A stretch of 6,501 nt of DNA from an uncultured Rhodobacter sp. (GCA_937901435.1 CALGTJ010000741.1:1-6501); one strand, 5' to 3'. Positions 1 to 6,501 are shown, numbered from the stretch's first letter. The notes: generated from the sequence alone by a model not told the origin. Translations and numbers: made by a program.

Positions 1-954
1 AGTCCGCATTTCAGTCATCCACAATTCTTCATTAATTTTTGCAGCTGGGCGCAAAGGTGGACACGAGACCTCATCTACAACCCAACCAGCATCCTTCAAT
101 CGTTGACCAGCATCACGCAGAGCTAATTCAATTTCTCGACAGACGCGCATGCCATCGGGAGCAATCGTTAGGGCCGCCCGTCGTGGGAATTCGCCCTGAT
201 TAATAGGCGTTGGAACATACCATGGATCATTTTTGTTGCCCACTGACATAGCTTCCAAACCAATCTTGATATCAGAAATAGTTCTGCAAATAGGTCCTGA
301 TACCGCCATCAATTGCGCTCCAATGTGACGATCTTTGCCAGAAGCATTGTATGCGGCTATCCTTCCTAAAGTTGGGCGGAGACCATGTAATCCACAGGCA
401 AAAGCCGGGTAACGAATTGATCCAGCAATGTCGGTGCCATGTCCTAACGCGCACATCCCGCTGGCCACAGCAGCTGCAGCACCACCAGACGAACCACCTG
501 GTGTAATAGAGTAGTCACGAGGATTAAGCGTTTGACCGTGCAGGTCATTCTTAGTGAACCACCGCAGTGAAAATGCAGGAGTGTTTGTACGGCCAACAAT
601 AATACCTCCGGCGAGTCGAACATTTGAAACTACCGGGCTATCACTTTGTGCAATTAAATTTCTTTGTATAGTCAAACCATTAGTGGTTGCTTGTCCAATC
701 TGATCTACATTCACTTTAATAGTTATGGGAACTCCACACAAAACCCCTGGATCTTTCCCTTGTGAAATTAGCTCATCCACCGATTCAGCCGCTGCAAGCG
801 CTTCATCAGGAAATTCTTGTACAACGGCGTTAATCGACCCGTTGATACACTCGATTCTTTCTAAGTGCGCGCGTGTCACCTCAGTTGCAGATAATTTTTT
901 TGACCGAACAGATTCTGCAATTTCTGTCGCTGACATTTTCACTATATCCATCAT
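1..954 (-). CDS. Amidase signature family hydrolase, N-terminal 318 residues (3' end outside window)
   Basis: This is a serine amidase of the amidase-signature family, which cleaves amide bonds using a Lys-cisSer-Ser triad; it is probably cytoplasmic, as no signal peptide is visible. The frame is open without interruption from the start to the window edge. Visible landmarks are Lys80 in PITIKVNVD, the Gly/Ser-rich GGSSGG at 153-158 with the presumed cis-Ser155, and the presumed nucleophile Ser179 in GTDIAGSIRYPA, 24 residues later as in FAAH and GatA. RTNTPAFS and GLRPTLGR are also typical. Family members are usually about 450-500 residues, so roughly the last third is missing. Two ATG codons stand in tandem; GGAG at 966-963 lies 8 bases before the first, which I chose. 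It follows a peptide importer operon across a 326-base gap, so it may act on the imported solute (inference). One small departure is Ala177 where many relatives have Gly. GatA itself is unlikely, because no gatB or gatC is visible, but a GatA-like paralogue cannot be excluded. Confidence 0.93.
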   Translation of the reverse strand, partial: MMDIVKMSATEIAESVRSKKLSATEVTRAHLERIECINGSINAVVQEFPDEALAAAESVDELISQGKDPGVLCGVPITIKVNVDQIGQATTNGLTIQRNLIAQSDSPVVSNVRLAGGIIVGRTNTPAFSLRWFTKNDLHGQTLNPRDYSITPGGSSGGAAAAVASGMCALGHGTDIAGSIRYPAFACGLHGLRPTLGRIAAYNASGKDRHIGAQLMAVSGPICRTISDIKIGLEAMSVGNKNDPWYVPTPINQGEFPRRAALTIAPDGMRVCREIELALRDAGQRLKDAGWVVDEVSCPPLRPAAKINEELWMTEMRT

Positions 955-962
955 TGAATAAA

Positions 963-966
963 CTCC
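963..966 (-). promoter_or_regulatory. Shine-Dalgarno site of the amidase gene
   Basis: GGAG lies 8 bases upstream of the ATG at 954-952 and 11 bases upstream of the second, adjacent ATG at 951-949. The spacing favours the first ATG as the start. Confidence 0.6.
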
Positions 967-1022
967 ACGCAGAAAATCTTTATAATGAGCCTGGCAGGAT
1001 TTGGTTGTTTCGTCTATCTTTT

Positions 1023-1050
1023 AGGATAACAGTAGAGACCTCGCAGCCAA
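1023..1050 (-). promoter_or_regulatory. Weak candidate sigma70-type promoter for the amidase
   Basis: TTGGCT at 1050-1045 and TATCCT at 1028-1023 are separated by 16 bases; each matches its consensus hexamer at four of six positions. Transcription would start roughly 60 bases before the amidase start codon. Matches this weak are common by chance. It is listed only because the 326-base gap leaves open whether the amidase has its own promoter or is read through from the transporter operon. Confidence 0.2.
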
Positions 1051-1128
1051 AACAATGTTGCATCCTGCCCACTTTACCAAGTCTAGTCTCATTGTGTGGA
1101 CGGGGCACGATCTGGGTCTAAAAGCTCG

Positions 1129-1269
1129 CTAGTCTGTTTTGGGACCTGCCGTGCAAACTTCATCAAGGCCAGCACTAATATCCGTATCAAAAGGCTGGAT
1201 ACATGACCGCAAACTGCAAATATCAAAGTTACTCAAATTAACCCTTTCATAAAGTAGGCGTCCACACAT
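1129..1269 (-). pseudogene. Possible remnant of a TrpF-like barrel C-terminus (46-codon open frame)
   Basis: A 46-residue frame opens 11 bases after the ATPase stop codon, with no recognisable ribosome binding site. Its second half (residues 11-46) reads like the end of phosphoribosylanthranilate isomerase (TrpF). NLS..DI resembles the GLTPENV segment, and QPFDTDISAGLD at 25-36 resembles the recalled RPFGVDVSSGVE phosphate-binding segment at identical spacing. It then continues with a Gly-x-Lys pattern. The preceding residues do not resemble the TrpF barrel and there are four cysteines (2, 18, 23, 39). It could be a decayed gene end, a tiny real protein or pure coincidence. The alignment is from memory of the family consensus, not from a search. 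Confidence 0.2.
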
Positions 1270-1280
1270 TACAGTGCCAA

Positions 1281-2912
1281 TTAGCTATATCGAGCGAAAT
1301 TGGTTTCACGCCCGGGAGCCGCATTCAATAAGCTTCGTGTATAGGGATGTTGCGGATTTGCATAAACTTCGGAAGTTCGGCCTTCTTCAACCACCACACC
1401 GCGTTGCATCACCATGATCCTATCGCAAATCTGTGCAGCTACGCGCAGATCATGGGTGATAAATAACATCGCCAAATCATAACGTTCACGTACATCTTGT
1501 AGCAGCCTAAGCACCTGTGCCTGAACCGAAACATCCAATGCAGAAACGGCTTCGTCTGCAATTAGAACCCTAGGCTCCATCGCGAGAGCTCGGGCAATAC
1601 AAATGCGTTGCCGCTGCCCACCAGAAAACTGATGTGGAAAGCGCGTCAGCGCTTCTGGGGCTAAGCCCACAATACGCATCAGATTTTCGGCCCGAGACTG
1701 AGCTTCGGTGCCACTAAGGCCAAAATTCATCGGACCCTCTACAATGGATTGGCCAACAGTCCGTCGCGGATTTAGTGATCGGTACGGGTCTTGGAAAACG
1801 ATCTGGATTTTTTGGCGATAGGCCCGCAATTCACTCTCGGCCATCTGCGCGATATTGGTCCCTGCTACATTAATATCACCGCTAGTTGGGTCAATCAGCC
1901 GAACCATACAGCGCGCAACCGTGGACTTACCCGAGCCAGATTCTCCAACGACGCCTAATGTTTCACCCCGACGTAAGATCAGTTCCACATCTTGCGCAGC
2001 CTTTACCATACGACCGTTTTCAAATAATCCAACACGACCGTAAGTTTTATTTAAAGCCTTGGCCTCTAGTGCTGTCTCGGCAACCTCAGGAATGGGGCGA
2101 TTTGGCGGCGTCAGGCTTGGGACTGATCCAATCAACATTTTCGTGTAAGGGTGTGAAGGCGCACTTAGAATTTCATCCCGCGTGCCTTGTTCGACCACCT
2201 TGCCGTTCTGCATTACCACTACGCGGTCTGCGATATCAGCCACAACACCGAAATCATGGGTGATGAACATCACCCCTGTGCCGTGGCGCGCTTGAATATC
2301 CCTGATTAGCTCCAGAACTTCGGCTTGCGTCGTCACGTCCAAGGCAGTCGTAGGTTCATCCGCAATTAGCAGTCCAGGTTCCAAGACTAAAGCCATTGCG
2401 ATCATTATCCGTTGTCGTTGTCCACCAGACAATTGATGCGGGTAGGAATCATACATCTTCACGGGCTCAGGTAGGCTGACATCCTCCATGGTCTCAATCA
2501 CTCGCTTTTTGCGAGCGGATGCCGACATATTAGCATGAATTTCCAGAATCTCCGCGATTTGATCGCCGACCTTGATTACTGGGTTTAAAGCCGTCATTGG
2601 CTCCTGAAACACCATTCCCATCTTCTTGCCACGCAACCTGCGCATTTGACGGTCAGACTTGTCCAACAAATCTTCGCCATGCAGCAGAATTTCACCAGCT
2701 ACCGGTACCAGATCTTTTTTAGGGATCAATCCCATCACAGTGAACGCCGTGACCGACTTTCCAGATCCAGATTCGCCCACGATGCATACGATTTCTGATC
2801 GACCAATACTGAAAGAAACCTCTTCGATCGCAAATTCACGGTCCGCCCCGTCCGGTAGGAGCACTGATAGCCCTTTAATTTCCAGGACTGGCGTATCGGA
2901 TATCTCGTTCAA
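1281..2912 (-). CDS. Fused double ATP-binding protein of a peptide-type ABC importer (DppD-DppF/GsiA-like)
   Basis: This cytoplasmic subunit hydrolyses ATP to drive the two permeases encoded upstream. It has 543 residues and two complete nucleotide-binding domains. The first has Walker A GESGSGKS at 46-53, Q-loop Gln103, signature LSGGQRQR at 161-168, Walker B ending in Asp185-Glu186, and switch His219. The second has Walker A at 323-330, Gln374, FSGGQRQR at 429-436, Asp453-Glu454 and His487. Each is followed by the oligopeptide-transporter tail (SHPYT near 253-257, QHPYTRSLL near 521-529). No catalytic residue is missing, so both ATP sites should work. The reading frame appears to begin with TTG at 2912-2910, overlapping the DppC-type stop by four bases (TTGA). 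An in-frame stop lies just upstream, and the first beta-strand (VLEIKGLSV) begins at residue 9, so no later start fits. Only a weak GAG precedes it, suggesting translational coupling. The fusion replaces the separate DppD and DppF proteins of E. coli. Confidence 0.97.
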   Translation of the reverse strand: MNEISDTPVLEIKGLSVLLPDGADREFAIEEVSFSIGRSEIVCIVGESGSGKSVTAFTVMGLIPKKDLVPVAGEILLHGEDLLDKSDRQMRRLRGKKMGMVFQEPMTALNPVIKVGDQIAEILEIHANMSASARKKRVIETMEDVSLPEPVKMYDSYPHQLSGGQRQRIMIAMALVLEPGLLIADEPTTALDVTTQAEVLELIRDIQARHGTGVMFITHDFGVVADIADRVVVMQNGKVVEQGTRDEILSAPSHPYTKMLIGSVPSLTPPNRPIPEVAETALEAKALNKTYGRVGLFENGRMVKAAQDVELILRRGETLGVVGESGSGKSTVARCMVRLIDPTSGDINVAGTNIAQMAESELRAYRQKIQIVFQDPYRSLNPRRTVGQSIVEGPMNFGLSGTEAQSRAENLMRIVGLAPEALTRFPHQFSGGQRQRICIARALAMEPRVLIADEAVSALDVSVQAQVLRLLQDVRERYDLAMLFITHDLRVAAQICDRIMVMQRGVVVEEGRTSEVYANPQHPYTRSLLNAAPGRETNFARYS

Positions 2913-3796
2913 ATCTTTCTCGCAATTCTAGGGTCAAGTGTGTCGCGCAAGCCGTCGCCAACAATGTTTACAGCCAGCACTGTTAGGGCCAGCCCGATAC
3001 CTGGAAAAAATATAATCCAAGGGCTAATCTGAAAATACGTGCGTCCTTCAGACATGATATTGCCCCAACTTGGAATTTCCGGCGGGATCCCAGCGCCTAA
3101 GAACCCAAGAATGGATTCGGTCAGCATCGCAGAGGCACAGACATAAGTTGCTTGTACTATCAGAGGCGCGATTGTGTTGGGTAAGATATGCCGTTTCAAA
3201 ATCAAAGGTAAACGTGTGCCTGCTGCAATGGCTGCTTCGACGTAAGGTTCTTCGCGCACCGTCAAAACCACAGCACGGACCAGCCTCACAACGCGCGGAA
3301 CTTCTGGGATTACAATCGCAAGTATGACTGTGCCAAGCGTTGCTCCAGACAAAGAGATCAGCGCAATCGCCAGCAAGATTGCGGGGATTGACATTAACCC
3401 GTCCATTGTCCGCATGATGACTGCGTCTAAAACGCGAACATAGCCCGCCACCAAGCCAAGAATTAAACCGATCCCCACAGAAATTAACGCTACAGCAATG
3501 CCAACAACCAATGAAACTCGCGCGCCGTAGATGACACGGGAAAAAATATCCCGACCCAAGAAATCAGATCCGAACCAAGCCTCTGCAGAAGGAGACTTTA
3601 ATCGCTTAATTGGATTTAGTTCTGTTGGATCTAGTGTTAAAAACGGCCCAATTGCCGCAATTAGAGCAAACAAAATTAACAAACCACCACCCCAAAAGAT
3701 CGCTCGATTATTAAGCATTCCGGCCAGTAGGCTGGGATCTTCATGTTCGGAAAGCACCGCGTCTGCCATTATTGCGTCTTGAGAATGATCAGGCAT
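2909..3796 (-). CDS. DppC-type inner-membrane permease of a peptide-type ABC importer
   Basis: This is one half of the membrane channel, pairing with the DppB-type permease upstream. It has 295 residues, normal for the family. A short hydrophilic N-terminus leads to a first membrane helix at about 34-53. The family-typical WFGSDFLGRDIFSRVIYGAR follows at 74-93, then further helices. The cytoplasmic EAA loop, which contacts the ATPase, is near 182-204 (EEPYVEAAIAAGTR and a following KRHILPN). GFLGAGIPPEIPSWG and the end GLRDTLDPR are also typical of DppC. The start ATG shares its A with the upstream stop (TAATG) and there is little Shine-Dalgarno sequence, so translation is probably by coupling. 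Met10 is an alternative start but has no better ribosome site. The 3' end overlaps the ATPase start by four bases, which ties three genes tightly together. Confidence 0.96.
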   Translation of the reverse strand: MPDHSQDAIMADAVLSEHEDPSLLAGMLNNRAIFWGGGLLILFALIAAIGPFLTLDPTELNPIKRLKSPSAEAWFGSDFLGRDIFSRVIYGARVSLVVGIAVALISVGIGLILGLVAGYVRVLDAVIMRTMDGLMSIPAILLAIALISLSGATLGTVILAIVIPEVPRVVRLVRAVVLTVREEPYVEAAIAAGTRLPLILKRHILPNTIAPLIVQATYVCASAMLTESILGFLGAGIPPEIPSWGNIMSEGRTYFQISPWIIFFPGIGLALTVLAVNIVGDGLRDTLDPRIARKI

Positions 3797-4740
3797 TAGT
3801 ATCGTATCCGTGGATCGAAGAAGGTGTAACTGAGGTCGATTAACAGATTAATCAGAATGTAAACAAAACTGAAAAATAGGATCAAACCTTGGATAACTGG
3901 GTAGTCGCGTGCCAAAACTGCATCTAGAACCAACCGCCCCAAGCCGGGAATGTTATAAACACTTTCAGTCACAACAACACCGCCAATCATTAATGCAATG
4001 CCGAGGCCAATCACGGTAACAATCGGCACAGCGGCGTTGCGCAATGCATGGCGCATCAATATCTTAAATTCACTTTGACCCTTTGCTCGCGCAGTACGCA
4101 CATAATCTTCTTGCAAAATCTCTTGGACCGAGGCGCGGGTCATACGCGCAATTAAGGCAATATAGATCACGCTTAGGGTCATTGTGGGCAGGACCATATG
4201 TCTTAAAAATACCCAAAATCCATGTTCAAACGGGCTTTTGTAACCCTGAACTGGTAATATTTGTAGCTGCATCGCCAGCACATAAATCAGGATGTAGCCT
4301 AGCACAAAGACTGGTACCGAAAACCCAGCCACGGAAAAGAGCATGACAAATCGATCAATCCAACTACCTGCTTTATAGGCTGCTAGGGTTCCTAACGGAA
4401 CAGCAATCAAAACAGTGAAAACAATGGTTGTGAGCGAAAGTAAAAGCGTTGGTTCCAGCCGCTGTCCAATTAGCGTCGTAACCGGAAGTTTTGAGAAGAT
4501 CGCAGTGCCCAAGTCTCCGCTTCCGAGCTGCGCAATCCACCGATACATCTGCACCGGAATTGCATCGTTCAAGCCAAGCTGTTCGCGGATCCGTTCAACA
4601 TCTTCGGCCGTTGCGTAGTCACCCGCAATAACTGCGGCGGGATCGCCTGGTGCCAGTCGCAACATCAAAAAAACAAATAAGACAACAATGACCACAACTG
4701 GTATAGTCGACAAAACACGTTTCAGGATGTATAGGTACAT
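3796..4740 (-). CDS. DppB-type inner-membrane permease of a peptide-type ABC importer
   Basis: This is the first channel subunit, an integral membrane protein of 314 residues, normal for DppB/GsiC. The N-terminal helix (residues 9-28) runs into the family motif LRLAPGDP at 27-34. A periplasmic segment with QLGLNDAIPVQMYRW and SGDLG (74-78) follows, then several membrane helices. The EAA loop is at about 211-230 (EDYVRTARAKG followed by LMRHALRN), which docks to the ATPase, and the end is FDPRIRY. A modest Shine-Dalgarno AAGG at 4751-4748 lies 7 bases before the ATG. It follows the binding-protein gene after 67 bases containing a stable hairpin, so its expression is likely lower than that of the binding protein. 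Its stop overlaps the next permease's start by one base. The subunit type is clear; the transported solute is not. Confidence 0.96.
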   Translation of the reverse strand: MYLYILKRVLSTIPVVVIVVLFVFLMLRLAPGDPAAVIAGDYATAEDVERIREQLGLNDAIPVQMYRWIAQLGSGDLGTAIFSKLPVTTLIGQRLEPTLLLSLTTIVFTVLIAVPLGTLAAYKAGSWIDRFVMLFSVAGFSVPVFVLGYILIYVLAMQLQILPVQGYKSPFEHGFWVFLRHMVLPTMTLSVIYIALIARMTRASVQEILQEDYVRTARAKGQSEFKILMRHALRNAAVPIVTVIGLGIALMIGGVVVTESVYNIPGLGRLVLDAVLARDYPVIQGLILFFSFVYILINLLIDLSYTFFDPRIRY

Positions 4741-4761
4741 TTTTGAGCCTTATTAGAGATA

Positions 4762-4787
4762 CTGACCGCGCCATTAAGCGCGATCAG
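4762..4787 (-). promoter_or_regulatory. Intercistronic RNA hairpin between binding-protein and permease genes
   Basis: On the transcript, CTGATCGCGC (4787-4778) can pair with GCGCGGTCAG (4771-4762) in ten consecutive pairs, one of them a G-U wobble, around the 6-base loop TTAATG. It begins 20 bases after the binding-protein stop. The next bases (TATCTCTAAT) are not a T-run, so this is not a classical terminator. In importer operons such hairpins commonly protect the upstream message from 3' exonucleases or cause partial termination, giving more binding protein than channel (inference here). Confidence 0.75.
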
Positions 4788-4807
4788 GTTCCAAGGGTAG
4801 CGACAAT

Positions 4808-6397
4808 CTACTCGACCGACATGTTCCAGAAGAATTGCACTGGCGACTTTATAAGACCCTCTACGTTGTTGCGGTATGCAACTGGTGTAAAGAACTGTCC
4901 CAATTGACCAGATGCACCAATCGCCCAAAGACGCTCTTGAACTTTTGCACCAAGTTTCTGCTTTTCGTCTAAAGTACTAGCTTTTGCAAAAGCTGTCCGC
5001 GCTGTTTCAAGCTCAGCATCTGTTGGCCAACCGAACCAACCAGCATCTGGATTACCAGAAAATGCAATCGCCATAGGGTCAATCACGTCAGCGCCGATCC
5101 ACCATGTGTGAAAGATGTTCCAACCGCCATCAGCAACTGGATCACGCAGAGCACGCCGTGATGTCAGAGTCGACCAATCCATCGCTTGCACCTCAACCGT
5201 CATACCAATGTCACGCAGCTTTTCTGCTGTGATTAGCGAAAACGCCGACAATGCAGGAATGTCAGTTGGCTGCATAATAACAACAGGCGTACCATCATAA
5301 GATGTCGCAGCCAGCGCTGCTTTTGCCGCTTCGATGTCGCCGGTTCGCATCAGGTCAGAACCAACATCATTGGTCAAAGGCGTGCCACAAGGAAATACAG
5401 AGTAGCATGTTTTCCAGAACTTCTGATCACCAAAAGCGCCGGCCAAATAGTCTTCTTGTTTCATCGCCATAATCGCGGCGCGGCGCACATCTACGTCATC
5501 GAATGGCGGCAGCAGGTGGTTGAACCGTGAAAAGCCAATGTTGCCCAACGGATCATTGATTTCAGCCGTTACGTCCGGGTTTGCGTCTAGAATTGGCATC
5601 AGATCGTTGGACGGCTGTTCAAAGAAGTCTATTTCGCCCGCCATCAGAGCATTCATGGCCGTAGTCTGATCCGGGAAATAAGTCCAGATCACTTTGTCAA
5701 CCTTGGCTATTTTACCGCCAGATGCAGCTGAAGCAGGTTCAGCGCGTGGGACATAGTCGTCAAACTTGGTGTATACTACTGTTGAGCCTGGTACCCATTC
5801 ATCTTTTTGAAACACAAATGGACCAGAGCCAGTATAGTCGTCGATTTGCTCAAACGCATCCGTGGCTGCAACACGTGCAGGCATCATGAAAGGTACATTG
5901 GACGATATTTTTCCAATAGACTCAAGCACAAGTCCAAATGGCTCCGACAGTTTCATGACAATAGTATCGGCATCTTCCGCAGTCAGGCTTTCGATCGCAC
6001 CAAACAATTGTTGGCCCATGCCATCGCGCTTACCCCAACGTTCCAGAGAAGCAACACAATCAGCTGCAGTCACATCCGCGCCGTCATGCCATTTTAGCCC
6101 AGCGCGTAAATTAAATGTCCAAGTAAGACCATCTTCAGATGTTGTCCAATCCTCAACCATTTGTGGTTGGGGCGTAAAGCTCTCATCCATCGCGAACAAG
6201 GTATCATAGATCATATACCCATGATTTCGCGTGATGTAAGCAGTCGTCCAAATTGGATCAAGGTTCTTCAAATCCGCATGGGGGATAACCTTTAGAACGC
6301 TTTCCGCTCTTGCGTCAGTAGAGGCCATACCTCCAAGACCAACAGACAACGCAAACGCGATCGCTGACAGAGTGCGAAGTTTAAACCATTTTAACAT
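4808..6397 (-). CDS. Periplasmic solute-binding protein, family 5 (peptide/nickel class), of the ABC importer
   Basis: This exported protein captures the solute and delivers it to the permease pair. It has 529 residues, usual for SBP family 5. A Sec signal peptide is clear: Lys3, Lys6 and Arg8, a hydrophobic core to about residue 25, and an AxA site (Ala29-Arg30-Ala31) with cleavage before Glu32. There is no lipobox cysteine, so the protein is free in the periplasm. Family landmarks are MVEDWTTSEDGLTWTFNLR at 80-98, LKWHDGADVTAADCV at 101-115 and the GSGPFVF turn at 190-196. Cys331 and Cys337 are close together (CYSVFPC) and could form a disulfide. The ATG is preceded at 7 bases by AGGGAG (6410-6405), a strong ribosome site. 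As first gene of the operon with its own promoter region, it is probably the most highly expressed. Substrate class is uncertain: dipeptides, oligopeptides, glutathione-like or other amides are all possible. Confidence 0.96.
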   Translation of the reverse strand: MLKWFKLRTLSAIAFALSVGLGGMASTDARAESVLKVIPHADLKNLDPIWTTAYITRNHGYMIYDTLFAMDESFTPQPQMVEDWTTSEDGLTWTFNLRAGLKWHDGADVTAADCVASLERWGKRDGMGQQLFGAIESLTAEDADTIVMKLSEPFGLVLESIGKISSNVPFMMPARVAATDAFEQIDDYTGSGPFVFQKDEWVPGSTVVYTKFDDYVPRAEPASAASGGKIAKVDKVIWTYFPDQTTAMNALMAGEIDFFEQPSNDLMPILDANPDVTAEINDPLGNIGFSRFNHLLPPFDDVDVRRAAIMAMKQEDYLAGAFGDQKFWKTCYSVFPCGTPLTNDVGSDLMRTGDIEAAKAALAATSYDGTPVVIMQPTDIPALSAFSLITAEKLRDIGMTVEVQAMDWSTLTSRRALRDPVADGGWNIFHTWWIGADVIDPMAIAFSGNPDAGWFGWPTDAELETARTAFAKASTLDEKQKLGAKVQERLWAIGASGQLGQFFTPVAYRNNVEGLIKSPVQFFWNMSVE

Positions 6398-6438
6398 ATT
6401 GAAACTCCCTAATTTATGTGCAAATTCATGCTTTTTCC

Positions 6439-6455
6439 AGGTTCAGTTCGAACCT
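6439..6455 (-). promoter_or_regulatory. Operator-like inverted repeat just downstream of the -10 box
   Basis: AGGTTCGAACTGAACCT has perfect 6-bp arms (AGGTTC and GAACCT) around five bases. It covers the expected transcription start, where a repressor dimer would block initiation. If transcribed, it could instead form a small leader hairpin. No regulator gene is visible in the window, so the binding factor is unknown. Confidence 0.4.
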
Positions 6456-6457
6456 AA

Positions 6458-6487
6458 ATCTAACAAAAATGGCGCTACTTTTGTCAA
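6458..6487 (-). promoter_or_regulatory. Candidate sigma70 promoter of the importer operon
   Basis: A perfect TTGACA lies at 6487-6482. With an 18-base spacer the -10 would be TTAGAT at 6463-6458, matching the consensus at only three of six positions; a shifted reading TAGATT at 6462-6457 matches four with a 19-base spacer. A good -35 with a poor -10 and long spacer fits a promoter that needs an activator or is tightly controlled. The start of transcription would fall near 6450, about 50 bases before the binding-protein ATG. Confidence 0.5.
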
Positions 6488-6500
6488 CAAGAATATTGTT
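6486..6500 (-). promoter_or_regulatory. Second operator-like inverted repeat overlapping the -35 box
   Basis: AACAATATTCTTGTT has 5-bp arms (AACAA and TTGTT) around five bases and shares its last two bases with the TTGACA -35 box. The arms are short and AT-rich, so chance is quite possible. Its position, immediately upstream of and touching -35, suits an activator or repressor site. The site may extend beyond the window edge. Confidence 0.22.
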
Positions 6501-6501
6501 C

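Larger units (their letters stand above)
955..1280. other. Spacer between the transporter operon and the amidase; no convincing gene
   Basis: This stretch holds no open frame of normal gene length and no hairpin followed by a T-run, so no intrinsic terminator is visible after the ATPase gene. On the minus strand it has three short overlapping open stretches in different frames: 1269-1129 (46 codons), a frame closing at 1091-1089 with an internal ATG at 1163, and one closing at 982-980. Their crowding suggests either decayed coding DNA or chance. A perfect 10-bp inverted repeat (TGTGTGGACG at 1093-1102, CGTCCACACA at 1259-1268) brackets most of it, without target-site duplications. Confidence 0.6.

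Noticed and set aside
272..454. Minus-strand 60-codon frame within the amidase, suggesting a broken gene
   Set aside because: The amidase frame itself is open across all 954 bases with every conserved block in order, so there is no frameshift here.
993..1069. 8-bp inverted repeat GGCAGGAT / ATCCTGCC flanking the weak amidase promoter candidate
   Set aside because: An 8-bp match is expected about once by chance in a spacer of this size, and a 61-base separation does not fit an ordinary operator or hairpin.
1886..2263. Plus-strand 125-codon open frame opposite the ATPase gene
   Set aside because: It is antisense to conserved ATPase motifs and its translation shows no family features.
1281..2912. 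Repeated ABC motifs (two GESGSGKS and two SGGQRQR) as a possible duplication or assembly artefact
   Set aside because: The two halves differ across most of their length and match the DppD-like and DppF-like domain types of known fused ATPases.
4741..4787. Hairpin after the binding-protein gene as a full intrinsic terminator
   Set aside because: No T-run follows the stem and the rest of the importer lies directly downstream, so complete termination would make no sense.
4722..4928. Minus-strand 68-codon frame bridging the binding-protein end and the permease start
   Set aside because: It is out of frame with both well-supported genes and reads through the intercistronic hairpin; no family resemblance.
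5807..6209. Two overlapping plus-strand open frames (96 and 115 codons) opposite the binding-protein gene
   Set aside because: They lie wholly antisense to a clearly coding gene, have no recognisable domain, and arise from its codon pattern.
6438..6458. GGTTCGAAC resembles the T-arm of a tRNA, hinting at a tRNA fragment or attachment site
   Set aside because: The flanking bases do not form the required 5-bp T-stem, and no acceptor end or CCA follows. The dyad reading explains it better.

Overview
All genes in this window lie on the minus strand and read from right to left. It holds a complete peptide-type (Dpp/Opp/Gsi class) ABC importer operon followed by the first two thirds of an amidase gene. 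Protein style suggests an alphaproteobacterium, most likely a marine Rhodobacterales/roseobacter-type organism of moderate GC. The evidence is the substrate-binding protein wording, the fused double ATPase and the amidase subtype. This assignment is an inference from recalled family resemblance, not from a search.

Layout in transcription order: (1) 6501-6398, promoter region with a perfect TTGACA -35 box, a weak -10 and two short inverted repeats placed like operators. (2) 6397-4808, periplasmic solute-binding protein with a Sec signal peptide. (3) 4807-4741, a 67-base gap with a strong 10-bp RNA hairpin. (4) 4740-3796, DppB-type permease. (5) 3796-2909, DppC-type permease, joined by a TAATG stop/start overlap. 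(6) 2912-1281, one polypeptide with two ABC ATPase domains (DppD-DppF or GsiA arrangement), apparently starting at TTG and overlapping the DppC stop by four bases. (7) 1280-955, a 326-base spacer with no convincing gene; it has short open frames, one of which resembles the C-terminus of a TrpF-like barrel. (8) 954-1, amidase-signature hydrolase cut off by the window edge after 318 residues, with its catalytic Lys-Ser-Ser triad present.

The binding protein captures a small peptide or peptide-like solute in the periplasm, the two permeases form the channel, and the fused ATPase supplies both nucleotide-binding sites without a second ATPase gene. The amidase downstream could hydrolyse an amide bond in the imported solute. 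The actual substrate cannot be read from the sequence. I see no clearly novel system. The points most worth checking are the operator-like promoter region, the intercistronic hairpin, the TTG start and the possible gene remnant in the spacer.
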